NCBI RefSeq assembly: GCF_051967575.1
Contig: NZ_JBQCJW010000007.1
Span: 1 to 64,000, forward strand
Length of the DNA: 64,000 nt
Source: Solibacillus silvestris_B
GTDB taxonomy: Bacteria; Bacillota; Bacilli; Bacillales_A; Planococcaceae
Direction of reading: 5' to 3'
In this document: positions 18,201 through 26,075 of the stretch, one piece after another
Layout: each line of letters opens with the position of its first letter
Numbering within the stretch: position 1 is the stretch's first letter
The notes under the pieces: generated by a model
Database searches by the model: none
Told to the model about the DNA's origin: nothing
The model's input: only the letters and a program-made list of their open reading frames with translations
Position numbers and translations under genes: made by a program

Positions 18201-19526
18201 AACGGGTCGAATTTGGCGAAAACGCCGATCACTCGCACGACAGAGACAGATGGTACAGTGAAGGATAAAGTGGCGATGACAGATGCAATCGCAAAGGAAA
18301 CAGTTCAAAAAGCAAAAGAGCAAGGGGTGGACACAGCCCGCATCATGATTCCGGACAAACAGGACAAAGTGTCGGAAATAGTAGTGGAGATCCCTCAGTC
18401 CGCACTGGTCGAATTGAATAACGGAAGCCTGAAACTGGAGATCGTCACACCAAATGCGGTCATTTCCATCCCGACAAAATCGCTTGACCAGTTTAATGGG
18501 GACTTATATTTCCGGATCGTTCCGGTCAAATCTGACAGTGAAAAGCAACAAGTGGAGGAACGTGCGAAAAATGAATCGTTAATCCAGGAGGCTGTAGGGA
18601 ACAGCACCGTGCAGGTGATCGGCCGCCCGATGGAAATCGAAACAAATATGCAAAGCCGCGAAGTGGCAATTGTCCTTCCGCTAACGGCAAGCCTGCCGAA
18701 AAATGCGGCAGAGCGTGAAAATCTTTTAAACAACTTAGGGGTTTACATTGAACATAGCGATGGTTCAAAAGAACTGATCAAAGGCATGGTCGTGAAAATG
18801 CAGGACGGTTCGGAAGGTCTTCAGTTTACAGTGAATAAATTCAGTACCTTTACAATGGTGTATTTAGAAGGCTGGGAGGAAGAGGCAAAGGAAGAGGCCG
18901 ATAAAACCCTGCACACACCATATATTAAAGGCTATGCAAACAGCGAATTCCGACCAGATGCACCGGTCACTCGTGCCCAAATGGCGACAATGCTGGCGAA
19001 AAACCTGGATGCAGCCCCTTCAGCAAGCACATATAAGGATGTTTCCAAAAAACATGGCGCATATGATGCGATATTGGAAGTAAGAGAAGCGGGTATTATG
19101 ACAGGCAAAACCGCTGACGCATTCGATCCGAACGGAACAGTCACGCGTGCCCAAATGGCAGCCATCGTTCATCGCTGGATTTTAAAACAATGTGAACAGG
19201 ATGCCGAGGCTTACGCAAGCTGCGGCATCGCAGCAAACTTACCAGCAGCCAACTTCACGGATGTGAAGGGAAGCCACTGGGCAAAAGAAGCGATGGACTT
19301 CACCAAAGCAGCGGATATCATGGTCGGGGAGGGCGACAAATTCCGACCGGAGGCAAACTTGACGCGCGCGCAGGCCGTGAAGGTGCTGAACCGCCTATTC
19401 AAGCGAGGCCCGTTAACGGTTAGCACAGCAGCAACATTCACAGACGTGCCAGCAACACATTGGGCGTTTGGCGAAATAGAAGAAGCAGCAAGGGAACATT
19501 CTTCTTCATTGGATAAAAAAGAATAG
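12225..19526 (+). CDS. Giant multidomain S-layer-homology surface protein
   Basis: This 2433-aa protein has a signal peptide (1-37, cleavage near VFAA). Regions in order: two unnamed N-terminal sandwich domains (about 38-415), Fn3 (about 415-520), an unnamed domain, Fn3 (about 850-955), cadherin-like beta-sandwich (about 965-1060), two alternating pairs of tandem-95/cadherin-like modules (about 1140-1580), a DUF5011/Ig-like module, cadherin-like sandwich, Ig-like domain, a third sandwich (to about 1945), a PEPQP-rich linker (1946-1982), a conserved domain, then three SLH motifs from about 2230 (TRAQMATML, TRAQMAAIV, TRAQAVKVL). SLH motifs bind pyruvylated secondary cell wall polymer, so it should be a cell-surface adhesin or matrix protein. 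AAAGGAG precedes the ATG. The carbohydrate-binding role is inferred. Confidence 0.93.
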   Translation: MRNKYLSKMISMFLVSILIVSNSFIGFPTEKNVFAASLPDGVQDFRDYKIIDGIHTSPDGFFTITSSKTPIEADEFGAFINSTTINNEETVYMDIKANSMLGSFELEKLYMGEYFNDSLKGGHFKDIVVTGYANDEEVFSTLPHTESNQDIMVENFPIDYSPAIGKTINSFRITYTKSNDNYSQHIGFNLVNFTITNASVNPPMNNEEAPAFPMLPFTQTFDLIPAGTESEIDQPLKIDGMVYSTDALNEALAVETIRNSGNTIGSGHALNAIWYGTNTGTYFQFESENQLNNFKMTSLELDMWDHGSRNAEKYTVTGYDDGIAKVSVLVDFKTPNGLATTYLDNLSSPNSELSWMRNVGPTGDFTGGKLIFKGSLWSNLDMVRFTVADTAPNTILGAIIDNIVLDPPIDFLDDSIAPAINNSNIYISNVTSSGITLNWDKATDNVTSQENLEYQVYQSGSSNIDTVSNVEANGTALGQEFTKDMNTFGVTGLSPNTTYYFNVLVKDAAGNKSVYSTKEATISPNSKELPAVIKATGTPGTWTDLGTELTDGEQGSDDISGKDFEIYYTDSDSGDTRTDNIGLYVWEESEFNDPSSAYEGERATLINSQYASKYGGDGSARTHLVIKTIDGSEFKFDGFHIFNSLGLVGDSSKITVVGYRDSVKTGEVTLTVADDPSYISKFNSTELEPSIFQNVDRVVIKRSSAAPDYNEYPELWYCFNSFAVDNPIINQTPATPALAANNMAIADRSSVIVGEDIILTATGDRQSATGSVINDERYIPLSWSSSENDKNGNFTESNGVYTSTYTSSISGDYNISVVFQKQLWDGDSWINAVGQTDTKTVNVIVNRPLDMMPPLPGNNGLIISSDVTPIKVNLVWAKATDNATQQGDLEYEVYQSSSDNIDTVNNIEANGTALGQGFMKDLNTFAVTGLTPNTTYYFNVLVKDAAGNKSVYTMQQIVTQNLKSNNADLSNLTISSGPLNTAFNKDTVNYTAIVPSMMNGMTVIPTFDDSKATAQLRINDQPEIELQPFYLNDGKNTIDIIVTAEDRLTTKTYSVTVYRLLPPPTVSANDANNSIIGINPSMEFQINGGAWTTFNLANLPDLSGDKTVKVRYIANIIKGEPTNEETILTFTTNPKTASAPTITSTVTKEDTISENGLVITPHAEDADDVTHYKISDITGGVLYKNDGVSTIENGYFITKAEGQSGLKFLPYADTNSMAGDTYAFKVQASLDVTGLGLSDFTSGRIAVTEVNDEPNANSDSLPSIDENSSSFNIPLTDLLSNDWAGPDNESGQTLMITNVQSVEGGTVRLDGNHIVFTPNPNYRGTARFNYTIMDDGTTNGAPDPKTDESMALIPIKPRADQPTVTDAVTNEDEKSSDGLVITPANADGATTTHYKITGITGGSLYKNDGAFPIVNGDFITVSEGQAGLKFQPAEDQYGTTGFGFLIQAAPSDDGRKLSDAIQASIIVKEVNDNPIATDDQLPNKELNSGGISITFEELLQNDLKGPENENGQTLTITSVENAVGGTATIQDGKIIFIPNGTGSASFDYTVRDNGTTNGNADSLTDSAKVQFTVVSKPVIQLQGNNPMYIELGSTYLEPGYSAMDEVDGDLTGEVNISGAVNNNQLGIYPLNYNLVNSNGISAIEMTRTVQVVSADLQTLSVSAGNLMPEFDKVQSNYNLTVPSNTATIDVSASTLDMTANASINSHAVGNGGNESIPLQPGANTITIEVAANGGLTKTYTLHIIRELTNAKAPTISQQPTNQTVTVDVEANLTVAAATDKGTLSYQWYSNTTNSTTDGKLIPGAIGATYSAPTAIAGITYYYVVVTNTDNNASGRETATATSEVAAVTVNAKSINAYLADLTLSSGALSPAFTKNRETYTVNVANSVSAITFIPTVEETGKATVTVNGQPAATAVPLTIGANKIKVVVTAEDGVTQNTYTITVNRAQPATNDGGGSTPAPQPEPQPEPQPNPAPVPAPQPTTEQIVVDVDGSNGSNLAKTPITRTTETDGTVKDKVAMTDAIAKETVQKAKEQGVDTARIMIPDKQDKVSEIVVEIPQSALVELNNGSLKLEIVTPNAVISIPTKSLDQFNGDLYFRIVPVKSDSEKQQVEERAKNESLIQEAVGNSTVQVIGRPMEIETNMQSREVAIVLPLTASLPKNAAERENLLNNLGVYIEHSDGSKELIKGMVVKMQDGSEGLQFTVNKFSTFTMVYLEGWEEEAKEEADKTLHTPYIKGYANSEFRPDAPVTRAQMATMLAKNLDAAPSASTYKDVSKKHGAYDAILEVREAGIMTGKTADAFDPNGTVTRAQMAAIVHRWILKQCEQDAEAYASCGIAANLPAANFTDVKGSHWAKEAMDFTKAADIMVGEGDKFRPEANLTRAQAVKVLNRLFKRGPLTVSTAATFTDVPATHWAFGEIEEAAREHSSSLDKKE
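13720..15080 (+). repeat. 50-bp perfect direct repeat inside the SLH gene
   Basis: The same 50 bases occur at 13720-13769 and 15031-15080, encoding the C-terminal strand of both Fn3 modules (FNVLVKDAAGNKSVY). The copies are 1311 bp (437 codons) apart, so recombination between them would delete 437 residues in frame. Confidence 0.9.
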
Positions 19527-19536
19527 CACAGAATGA

Positions 19537-19575
19537 AGCAAACCTAGCGAAAGAAGTAGTTAGGTTTGCTTTATT
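19537..19575 (+). terminator. Terminator of the SLH protein gene
   Basis: AGCAAACCTA pairs with TAGGTTTGCT around a 14-base loop, followed by TTATTAT. Confidence 0.75.
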
Positions 19576-19836
19576 ATGTAGCAATAAGTCAATAGAGAAA
19601 CTTGAGCCTAGGTTACAGAATGGAGATAGGCGAATTACAAACGAAAAAGAGACTGTTATAATTTTCCTAAATTTCCCTTGTATTATTTTGGAACTGCGAC
19701 TATTGTCTGTGTCGCTCCATGCTTTTTAGGAGAAAAGGTGTTTGAAATCAGTAGGTAAAGCATGATACAAATTCAGGAGTGCAATGCTATACTTTTTATT
19801 ATCAGATATTTCAGTTAAATAGACGGGAGGAACAGT

Positions 19837-21540
19837 GTGGATTTTAATAAGAAGACAAAACGTAATATCGTATTGCTTTGGGTTTTTACGGGTCTGCCTC
19901 TCATGCTCGTACTATATTTCCTATTTCCAAATCAACCGGTTGACTGGGGGATTTTTGTTTATTTAATCATTTTTGCCCTTATTACGACCGCCATTCCATT
20001 CCAAGTCGGAAATACGACAATTATTCTTTCGCAATGGGTCACACTAGCTGCCTTCTTGCTGTATGGTGCCGGTGCTGAAATGGTTATTGTTCAATTAGGG
20101 ATTTTGCCGATTATTTATCAAATGAGGAATCGTCAAGATGCGCTTTACAGAATCATATTTATTTCATGGATGTTTGTTTACACATCGTTTGCCGCTGCAG
20201 GCATTGTACATTTATTTGGTTTTGAGGTCGGCAACACGAATTTGTTGAACTTGCTCAGTTACGGGTCTTTGTTCGTCATACTGCACTTATTCGTGAACCA
20301 TACGATTTTGTATGTGCGCGACAGATTAGTCGGGATCGAGGAGAAATTTTTCAGCGATCATGCGAAATGGGATTATAGTAGTGTTGTCATTACATTGCCT
20401 TTTGCCATTGCTCTAGTAATTATGATCAATGAAGTGGGAATGCCTGCGATTTTCCTGCTCGGAATTCCTTTTATTGTTATTACTTATGTTGTCAGAATGT
20501 ACAATACTTCGGAAAGGGTCAACTATTCATTAAGTAAAGCGAGCGCGTTCGGGCATGAGCTGGCGGATCGATTAAGCACCCAGCAAATTATGGAGTTATT
20601 TATGCACCGGGTGAGCGAGCTTTTTGCGCATGATGCGATGTATATTGTCGACCATATTCAAGGGGAATATGTCATTCTCCGTGCCAGAATCGATGGAGAA
20701 GATCGTGATGTGCTCACACAATCCGGGTCGATACGAAAATCATTTATTCATTATTGTTTTCAAACAGAGGATAAACAGGTTTATGGAAGTGCAAAAGACT
20801 GGGGGAAAGAAGCGCCTGATTTCCTGCCTTCTGATATGAATAGCGTCATGATTGTTCCTATTCACCGAAATCAAAAGACAGAAGGGGTAGTCATTTTAAC
20901 GGCCCGCAAGAAAAATGCATTTGAAAAGTATCAAATGGATATCGTGCATTTGCTGTCCACATATTTTGCAGTGTCACTGGAAAAAGCCAAGTATTTGAAT
21001 GCGGCTGTAGAGAAAAGCGAAACATGTGCATTGACGGGTCTTTATAATTACCGCTATTTGGATAAGATACTTTTGATGGAACAAGATCGCATTGAAGCAA
21101 ATCCGCACTTGCAATTTTCTTTATTAATGATGGATATTGATCATTTCAAACGGATTAATGACACATATGGCCATCATGCGGGAAATATTGTGCTGAAGGA
21201 CTTTGCGAAGCTGCTGGAAAGCTTTGTTCCAAAAGGCGCAGTACTGGCGCGTTATGGAGGAGAGGAGTTTGTTATGCTCATTCCTCATAAAGACAAACAG
21301 GAGGCAACAAAATTGGGTGAACATATTCGCCGTAAAGTGGAAAATACACCGTTCTTAATTGAGACGGATTTAGCGGAAGCTGCCCGCGAAGAGATTATTT
21401 TTATAACCGTAAGTATCGGTGTGTCCAATGTGCCGGAGGATACCGAAGAAACGAAAGGGCTTTTGCGAAATGCCGATCGTGCTCTTTATATCGGGGCGAA
21501 ACAGGCTGGGCGGAATAAAGTTGCGGAATATGTGAGATGA
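19837..21540 (+). CDS. Membrane diguanylate cyclase (MASE-like + GAF + GGDEF)
   Basis: This 567-aa protein has a GTG start 6 bases after GGGAGG. Residues 10-225 carry about seven hydrophobic segments, followed by a GAF-like domain (about 240-380) and a GGDEF domain with the active-site loop GGEEF at 474-478. Residues just before the loop (FVPKGAVLAR) lack the RxxD inhibitory site, so product feedback may be absent. It should make cyclic di-GMP at the membrane. It stands alone, after the surface protein gene. The sensed signal is unknown. Confidence 0.92.
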   Translation: MDFNKKTKRNIVLLWVFTGLPLMLVLYFLFPNQPVDWGIFVYLIIFALITTAIPFQVGNTTIILSQWVTLAAFLLYGAGAEMVIVQLGILPIIYQMRNRQDALYRIIFISWMFVYTSFAAAGIVHLFGFEVGNTNLLNLLSYGSLFVILHLFVNHTILYVRDRLVGIEEKFFSDHAKWDYSSVVITLPFAIALVIMINEVGMPAIFLLGIPFIVITYVVRMYNTSERVNYSLSKASAFGHELADRLSTQQIMELFMHRVSELFAHDAMYIVDHIQGEYVILRARIDGEDRDVLTQSGSIRKSFIHYCFQTEDKQVYGSAKDWGKEAPDFLPSDMNSVMIVPIHRNQKTEGVVILTARKKNAFEKYQMDIVHLLSTYFAVSLEKAKYLNAAVEKSETCALTGLYNYRYLDKILLMEQDRIEANPHLQFSLLMMDIDHFKRINDTYGHHAGNIVLKDFAKLLESFVPKGAVLARYGGEEFVMLIPHKDKQEATKLGEHIRRKVENTPFLIETDLAEAAREEIIFITVSIGVSNVPEDTEETKGLLRNADRALYIGAKQAGRNKVAEYVR

Positions 21541-22030
21541 TGAGACCCCTAAATATTTTGTTTTTAGGTTAATTATAGATTTTATAATTGTGGGTAACTT
21601 TGCGAGGAAGTGTTGTCCCCGTACAGGCAAAACGCGCCAACTTACCGGACTATTAGATCCCTTCGTGCAAAAGGATGGCACTGAAAATCCCCCGGGAAAT
21701 CCAGGCGTATTTTAAGGGAAGCGGCGAGACTTTTAGAAGAGGCTGATTTCCGTAATTTGAGATGAAGAGTGGCCGCCATTAACGGTTTGGAGACCAGTTT
21801 AATTACTCGCTCTAATAAATAGACGGAAAAATTCCCTTTAATTAAAAAATAGAATCAAAAACAGCCTAAATAGAAGGAAAAACTCCGGCTATTGATCCGA
21901 AAAATACGAAAAGGGAGGGTTTTCCTTTGCATAACCGGAAATTCTCCCCTTAATTACCCCGAAGCAAGGCCTATTGCGCAAATAAGCGGAAAACCTCCGC
22001 TTATTTATTTCTCTCATCATTAAATTAAGA
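21541..22030. other. Gene-free stretch dominated by repeats
   Basis: No coding region with a ribosome site. The first 270 bases hold nothing recognised; the remainder holds five repeat units (see 21813-22010) ending at a methyltransferase relic. Confidence 0.6.
21813..22010. repeat. Cluster of five GGCGGA...TCCG family repeats
   Basis: Units lie at about 21813-21843, 21865-21893, 21908-21930, 21931-21956 and 21979-22010. The last has a perfect 10-bp stem (AATAAGCGGA / TCCGCTTATT) with a 5-base loop. Same family as at 5284-5420. Confidence 0.75.
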
Positions 22031-22340
22031 GCCGGAATCTCTGTCAGTAAAGATGAATTTTGTCCAATAAGACCATTTCCGGAAAATAGTTTTAATATTA
22101 TTACTGCTTTTCAAACACATTACAGCCGGATTTAGAAAATAGTGTAAAAGAAGTTTTAGAGTATTGAAACAAGATGGCTGTTTCCTGATTATTGCAGAGG
22201 TGTACAAAATTAATTATCATATGAAAACCTTTAAAAGTAATGAAGATATGGAGCAGCTGTTTAAAAAATTGGGGTTCAACAAAGTGGAATTCTATGTAAC
22301 TTCGAATAAAAAGTGGATATGTATTCAAGGGATTAAATAA
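22031..22340 (+). pseudogene. Relic of a class I SAM-dependent methyltransferase
   Basis: Three consecutive frames together give the C-terminal half of a methyltransferase: PFPENSFNIITAFQTHY, then (frame change) PDLENSVKEV, then (second change) RVLKQDGCFLIIAEVY, and a tail GFNKVEFYVTSNKKWICIQG ending at TAA 22338-22340. This matches the family order of motif II (FD.ITAFET), motif III (RVLKPGG) and the C-terminal strand. Two single-base shifts (near 22115 and 22155) and loss of the SAM-binding N-terminus show it is dead. The 5' break abuts the repeat cluster. Confidence 0.75.
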
Positions 22341-22362
22341 TGTGGAAAATAAATCAACATGA

Positions 22363-22443
22363 GGTTGGAACAAAACAAAAAATATCAACTTTTTAATAAA
22401 GTACATTCTCTATTATAAAGAAATATCTGCTTCTGTTCCAACC
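22363..22443. repeat. Perfect inverted repeat GGTTGGAACA ... TGTTCCAACC
   Basis: Two 10-bp arms (22363-22372 and 22434-22443) flank 61 AT-rich bases, and the right arm is followed by ACTTTTTTG. It may be a large-loop terminator, a small RNA, or a miniature repeat; it lies between the methyltransferase relic and a convergent chemoreceptor gene. Confidence 0.55.
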
Positions 22444-22494
22444 ACTTTTTTGTAAAAGCCTTTCTTTTGCTTCATGAGTAGTTCAGGCTTTACT

Positions 22495-23445
22495 TTAATT
22501 GGCGGAAAACTTCTTCACTTTCTCCAGTGCGTCAAGCAGCTTCACTGTAACGACATCCGATTCTTCGATGTGCTCTTGAAGAACGGTGTTTGTTTCGTCG
22601 AAAATGGAAGTTGATCGTTTAAAGTTGTTTAAGACGTCCTCATTGGAAAGCTTTTGGTTTTTAATCAAACTTAATAATGCTTTAATCTCACTTTGGACAT
22701 CCTCAATCATTACTAGCAAACCATCAATTTTCTCGGATGTTTCGGAAGTTGTTTGGATGCCTTGCTCGACAATATGCATATTGCTTTTTGTGTTCTCGGA
22801 AACTTTTTGGATTTGCAATTGTGTATCCTTTGTGAGGCTTACAATGTTTTCTGCACTATGCTTTGTGCTTTCCGCCAGCTTTCTCACTTCTTCTGCCACG
22901 ACAGCAAATCCTTTTCCATGCTCCCCTGCTCTTGCAGCCTCGATCGAAGCGTTTAATGCGAGCAGGTTCGTCTGGTTGGAGATATTGCTTATGACCGTTA
23001 CGATATCTTCAATTTCTTTTGAGCGATGGCTTAATTCATTCATATTAATGGAAGTTTTTTTTGATTCGTTTCCTAAATCATCGATGATCGTTTTAACTGC
23101 GGAAACGGCTTCGCGACTCCCTTGGGATACTTTCACCATGTTTTCGGATACTTCGATCAATTTACTTCCTTTATTAAGTGCATCATCGGAAATTTCATTG
23201 GATTGAATTGTACTATTCTCCACTTGGTTGAACTCTGTGAGAATATCTTTCACCATTTCACCTAATGTAATATGTTGGCTATTTACTTTATCATGCTGTT
23301 CAATTGTGGAAATCAGTTCTTTATGTAAATCATTTAAAAAAATTTGAAAGGCATGATCTTTTTCGTCTAATGTTGCATTTAAATCATCAATCTTTTTCTT
23401 AAATAAATCAATATCCTCTTTTTTCGTTGTAAACACTGATAGCAT
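22495..23445 (-). CDS. Soluble methyl-accepting chemotaxis protein
   Basis: This 316-aa protein has no membrane segment. An N-terminal coiled coil (about 1-60) precedes a standard receptor signalling domain with the hairpin tip NLLALNASIEAARAGEHGKG near 160-180. GGAGG lies 7 bases before ATG 23445; an in-frame TTG at 23451 is only one base from it. It resembles short cytoplasmic receptors such as YfmS of B. subtilis. There is no sensory domain, so it may sense energy state or integrate with other receptors; partners lie elsewhere. Confidence 0.88.
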   Translation of the reverse strand: MLSVFTTKKEDIDLFKKKIDDLNATLDEKDHAFQIFLNDLHKELISTIEQHDKVNSQHITLGEMVKDILTEFNQVENSTIQSNEISDDALNKGSKLIEVSENMVKVSQGSREAVSAVKTIIDDLGNESKKTSINMNELSHRSKEIEDIVTVISNISNQTNLLALNASIEAARAGEHGKGFAVVAEEVRKLAESTKHSAENIVSLTKDTQLQIQKVSENTKSNMHIVEQGIQTTSETSEKIDGLLVMIEDVQSEIKALLSLIKNQKLSNEDVLNNFKRSTSIFDETNTVLQEHIEESDVVTVKLLDALEKVKKFSAN

Positions 23446-23726
23446 AGCCAATCCTCCATAAGATGTATTTTAAATGTGCCTTTATAGTGAAAGTATACCA
23501 TATATTTACTGTAAATAGGTTAAAGCGAATTAATTATTGATTATGAAAAACGGATCATTCATTTTCGGTTCATATCGTTATTATTGAAAGCGGAATTTGT
23601 GGAGATGATGGAATATTGCGTTAAATCATACTATTTTTATAAGAATTAATGTATGATGGAAATACAATCTTTCAAGGTTGAGAAAATCTTTATAAACAGC
23701 TTGCAGGAAAATCGGGGGAATGGAAT

Positions 23727-24689
23727 ATGGCAAAAATTTATGTGATTCATGAGAATGATGATTGGACACGTCATTTAGTGAACCGCCTTGAGGAACTGAA
23801 TTTACCGTATGAAGCATGGCATTTGGACGAAGGGATGGTCAATTTAACGACGGTCCCTCCAGAAGGTGTATTTTATAATCGTATGAGTGCATCATCACAT
23901 ACACGTGACCATCGATACGCACCGGAATTGACAGGTGCGGTATTGGATTGGCTAGAATTCCACGGCAGAAAAGTGCTGAATGGCAGCAACGCGCTTCGTT
24001 TAGAGTTAAGCAAGGTGAAGCAATATACCGCACTTGAAAAACAAGGGATAAGAACAGCGAAAACGATAGCGGCAGTTGGAAAAGAGCAAATTGTTGAAGC
24101 TGCTAAAGCATTGGATATCGTACCGTTTATTACGAAGCATAATCGTGCCGGAAAAGGGCTCGGTGTACAGCTATTTTATTCGATCGCTGCATTGGAGGAG
24201 CATTTGGCGAAGTCGGATTATGATGAGCCGGTAGATGGGATTGTGCTTATTCAGGAATATATTGAGTCGCCTGATTCGTTCATTACACGTGTTGAATTTA
24301 TCGGCGGAGAGTATTTTTATTCGGTGCAAGTCGATACATCGGAAGGATTCGAACTATGCCCGGCAGATGCATGCCAAATTGGCGAATTGTACTGTCCGGC
24401 AGGCGAGGAGCCAAAAGAGCAGCGCGCGAAATTTGAAATTGTTGAAAATGGAGAAACAGAGCTGCTTGAAAACTATGCGGCCTTCTTGAAAAATAGCGGA
24501 ATTGACGTTGCGGGCATTGAATTTATCCGCAATGCAAAAGGGGAGATATTCACGTATGATGTGAACACGAATACAAATTACAATGCAGATGCAGAAGCGA
24601 AGGAAGGAAAATTTGCAATGCTGCAGCTTGCAAAATTTTTAGCGCAAGAGCTGGAAAAAGTGACGGCACAAATTGTGAATGAAAAGTGA
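23727..24689 (+). CDS. ATP-grasp family enzyme (RimK-like fold)
   Basis: This 320-aa protein shows ATP-grasp features: an N-terminal pre-ATP domain with NGSNALRLELSK, lysines in FITKHNRAGKGLGV (phosphate-binding loop), a VLIQEYIESPDSFITRVEF segment, and metal-binding residues in GIEFIRNAKGEIFTYDVNTNTNYN. Family members ligate amino acids or peptides using ATP (for example RimK-type glutamate ligases). It is a single gene with GGGGG 7 bases upstream and a strong terminator after it. The substrate is not deducible. Confidence 0.8.
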   Translation: MAKIYVIHENDDWTRHLVNRLEELNLPYEAWHLDEGMVNLTTVPPEGVFYNRMSASSHTRDHRYAPELTGAVLDWLEFHGRKVLNGSNALRLELSKVKQYTALEKQGIRTAKTIAAVGKEQIVEAAKALDIVPFITKHNRAGKGLGVQLFYSIAALEEHLAKSDYDEPVDGIVLIQEYIESPDSFITRVEFIGGEYFYSVQVDTSEGFELCPADACQIGELYCPAGEEPKEQRAKFEIVENGETELLENYAAFLKNSGIDVAGIEFIRNAKGEIFTYDVNTNTNYNADAEAKEGKFAMLQLAKFLAQELEKVTAQIVNEK

Positions 24690-24700
24690 GCATGAAATAT

Positions 24701-24751
24701 AAAACGTCCAATGAGGGGAAACTGAACCACTTCCCCCATTGGACGTTTTTT
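24701..24751. terminator. Bidirectional terminator between convergent genes
   Basis: AAAACGTCCAATG pairs with CATTGGACGTTTT, extended by GGGGAA/TTCCCC, with T-runs on both strands. It separates the ATP-grasp gene from the UPF0316 gene. Confidence 0.9.
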
Positions 24752-24756
24752 GATCT

Positions 24757-25284
24757 TCATTTATGCTTTTTATGCTGCTTCATTCGTTTCACTAAAAAGC
24801 CGCCTTTGAATGACTTTGGCTCATAGGAAATAATGAATGCAGTCGGTTCGTGATGCTGCACAAGCATGAACAATTCTTTCTCGCGATTCCGTTTCGTTAA
24901 AATTTCGTATTTATAACGCTGGCTGTCGCGCCCTTCCCCTACATATGTCGTCAAGGCAAAACCTTCGTCGCGAATAACTTTTATCAATTCTTCGTTGCGG
25001 CTTTGCGTATTGATCGTCACGTAAATATAACCAATCGCAAGCTTCTGCTCAATGCGTGTCCCGATAATGATCCCAAGACCAAACCCGACCGCATAGACGA
25101 CCATTGCGAGGAAGCCTTGATCTCCGCTGAATACGAGCGAAAGCCCAAATACATAAATGAGCATCTCGACAATTCCGATAAGCGAGGCGAGCATCGTAAT
25201 ATTCTTCACCAGGAAAATTGTGCGCAGCGTAAACAAAGGGACATAAAGCAGCTGCAGTAAAAGTATTAGTAAAATTTCTTTCAT
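24757..25284 (-). CDS. UPF0316 family membrane protein (DUF5698 + DUF2179, YebE-like)
   Basis: This 175-aa protein has three hydrophobic segments (about 3-23, 33-53, 58-78) then a cytoplasmic DUF2179-like domain (about 85-165: YVTINTQSRNEELIKVIRDEG). The C-terminus is very basic (KRMKQHKKHK). The layout matches the UPF0316 family found across Bacillales, whose function is unknown. DUF2179 folds bind nucleotides in some relatives. Confidence 0.8.
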   Translation of the reverse strand: MKEILLILLLQLLYVPLFTLRTIFLVKNITMLASLIGIVEMLIYVFGLSLVFSGDQGFLAMVVYAVGFGLGIIIGTRIEQKLAIGYIYVTINTQSRNEELIKVIRDEGFALTTYVGEGRDSQRYKYEILTKRNREKELFMLVQHHEPTAFIISYEPKSFKGGFLVKRMKQHKKHK

Positions 25285-25497
25285 TGAAATCGAATCCTTT
25301 TCTCAAATAGTATGCTCATCATAATACGGCAGGTGTTTTCAAAGCAATCGAAACGCATAGGAAATGACGGGATGTCCTATAAATAAAATTACCAAAATTT
25401 TAAAGGGAAAAAGTCCAATATTTTGGTTTACCCGAGCCGTTGCATTGGCAAACATAAACTTAAAACAAATTTAAATTCAGAAGAGGCGACTAAATAT

Positions 25498-26004
25498 ATG
25501 GAGCAACAGTATAAAGGCACAAATAAAATGATTATAGGCATTGTATTTGGCGTTATTACATTTTGGCTGTTTGCGCAGGCGATGGTAAATGTTGTGCCTG
25601 CTGTTCAGGAAGATTTGGGTATTTCACTTGGAACGATAAATATTGCGATTAGTTTGTCGGCTTTATTTTCGGGGATGTTTATTGTGGCGGCAGGCGGACT
25701 TGCGGATAAGATTGGCCGCAAGAAAATCGCTGTTATTGGGTATATATTAAGCATTGTTGGCTCGCTTTGTCTAGTTTTGACCAAAGGAGCGATTTTGCTG
25801 ATCATTGGCCGTATTATTATTGGGCTTTCGACAGCTTGCATTATGCCTTCGACGATCGCATTAATCAAAGCTTATTTTGAAGATGCAGCGGCTGCAACCG
25901 GAATTATTATTAATGTTATTTTCGGTGTGCTTTCAATTTTGGCGGTAATTATGTTAGTGCCGAAAAATGCTGGCAAAGTTACCGAACGAACAGAAAGGCG
26001 ATAA
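25498..26004 (+). pseudogene. Internally deleted MFS drug exporter (NorB-like)
   Basis: This 168-codon ORF begins like a DHA2/NorB exporter (IGIVFGVITFWLFAQAMVNV and GMFIVAAGGLADKIGRKKIA, the MFS motif A) through about TM5 (ACIMPSTIALIKAYF), then jumps to the last helix and tail (VIFGVLSILAVIMLVPKN). S. aureus NorB is about 460 aa, so roughly 270-290 residues are missing with the frame kept. A functional pump is not expected. ATG 25498 follows GAGGCG. It could be expressed as a short membrane peptide. Confidence 0.75.
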
Positions 26005-26075
26005 AATAATATAAGATAGTAGGTTTTATTTTACTAGCCCGATTGCTTATAAATCTAATTTTGAAGAGGTGCAAA

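Noticed and set aside
17973..18323. Long antisense ORF under the proline-rich linker of the SLH protein
   Set aside because: Shadow of repetitive coding sequence; odd Cys/Trp-rich composition and no ribosome site.
22455..22491. AAAGCCT/AGGCTTT hairpin after the soluble chemoreceptor
   Set aside because: No T-tract on the minus strand, so not called as a terminator.
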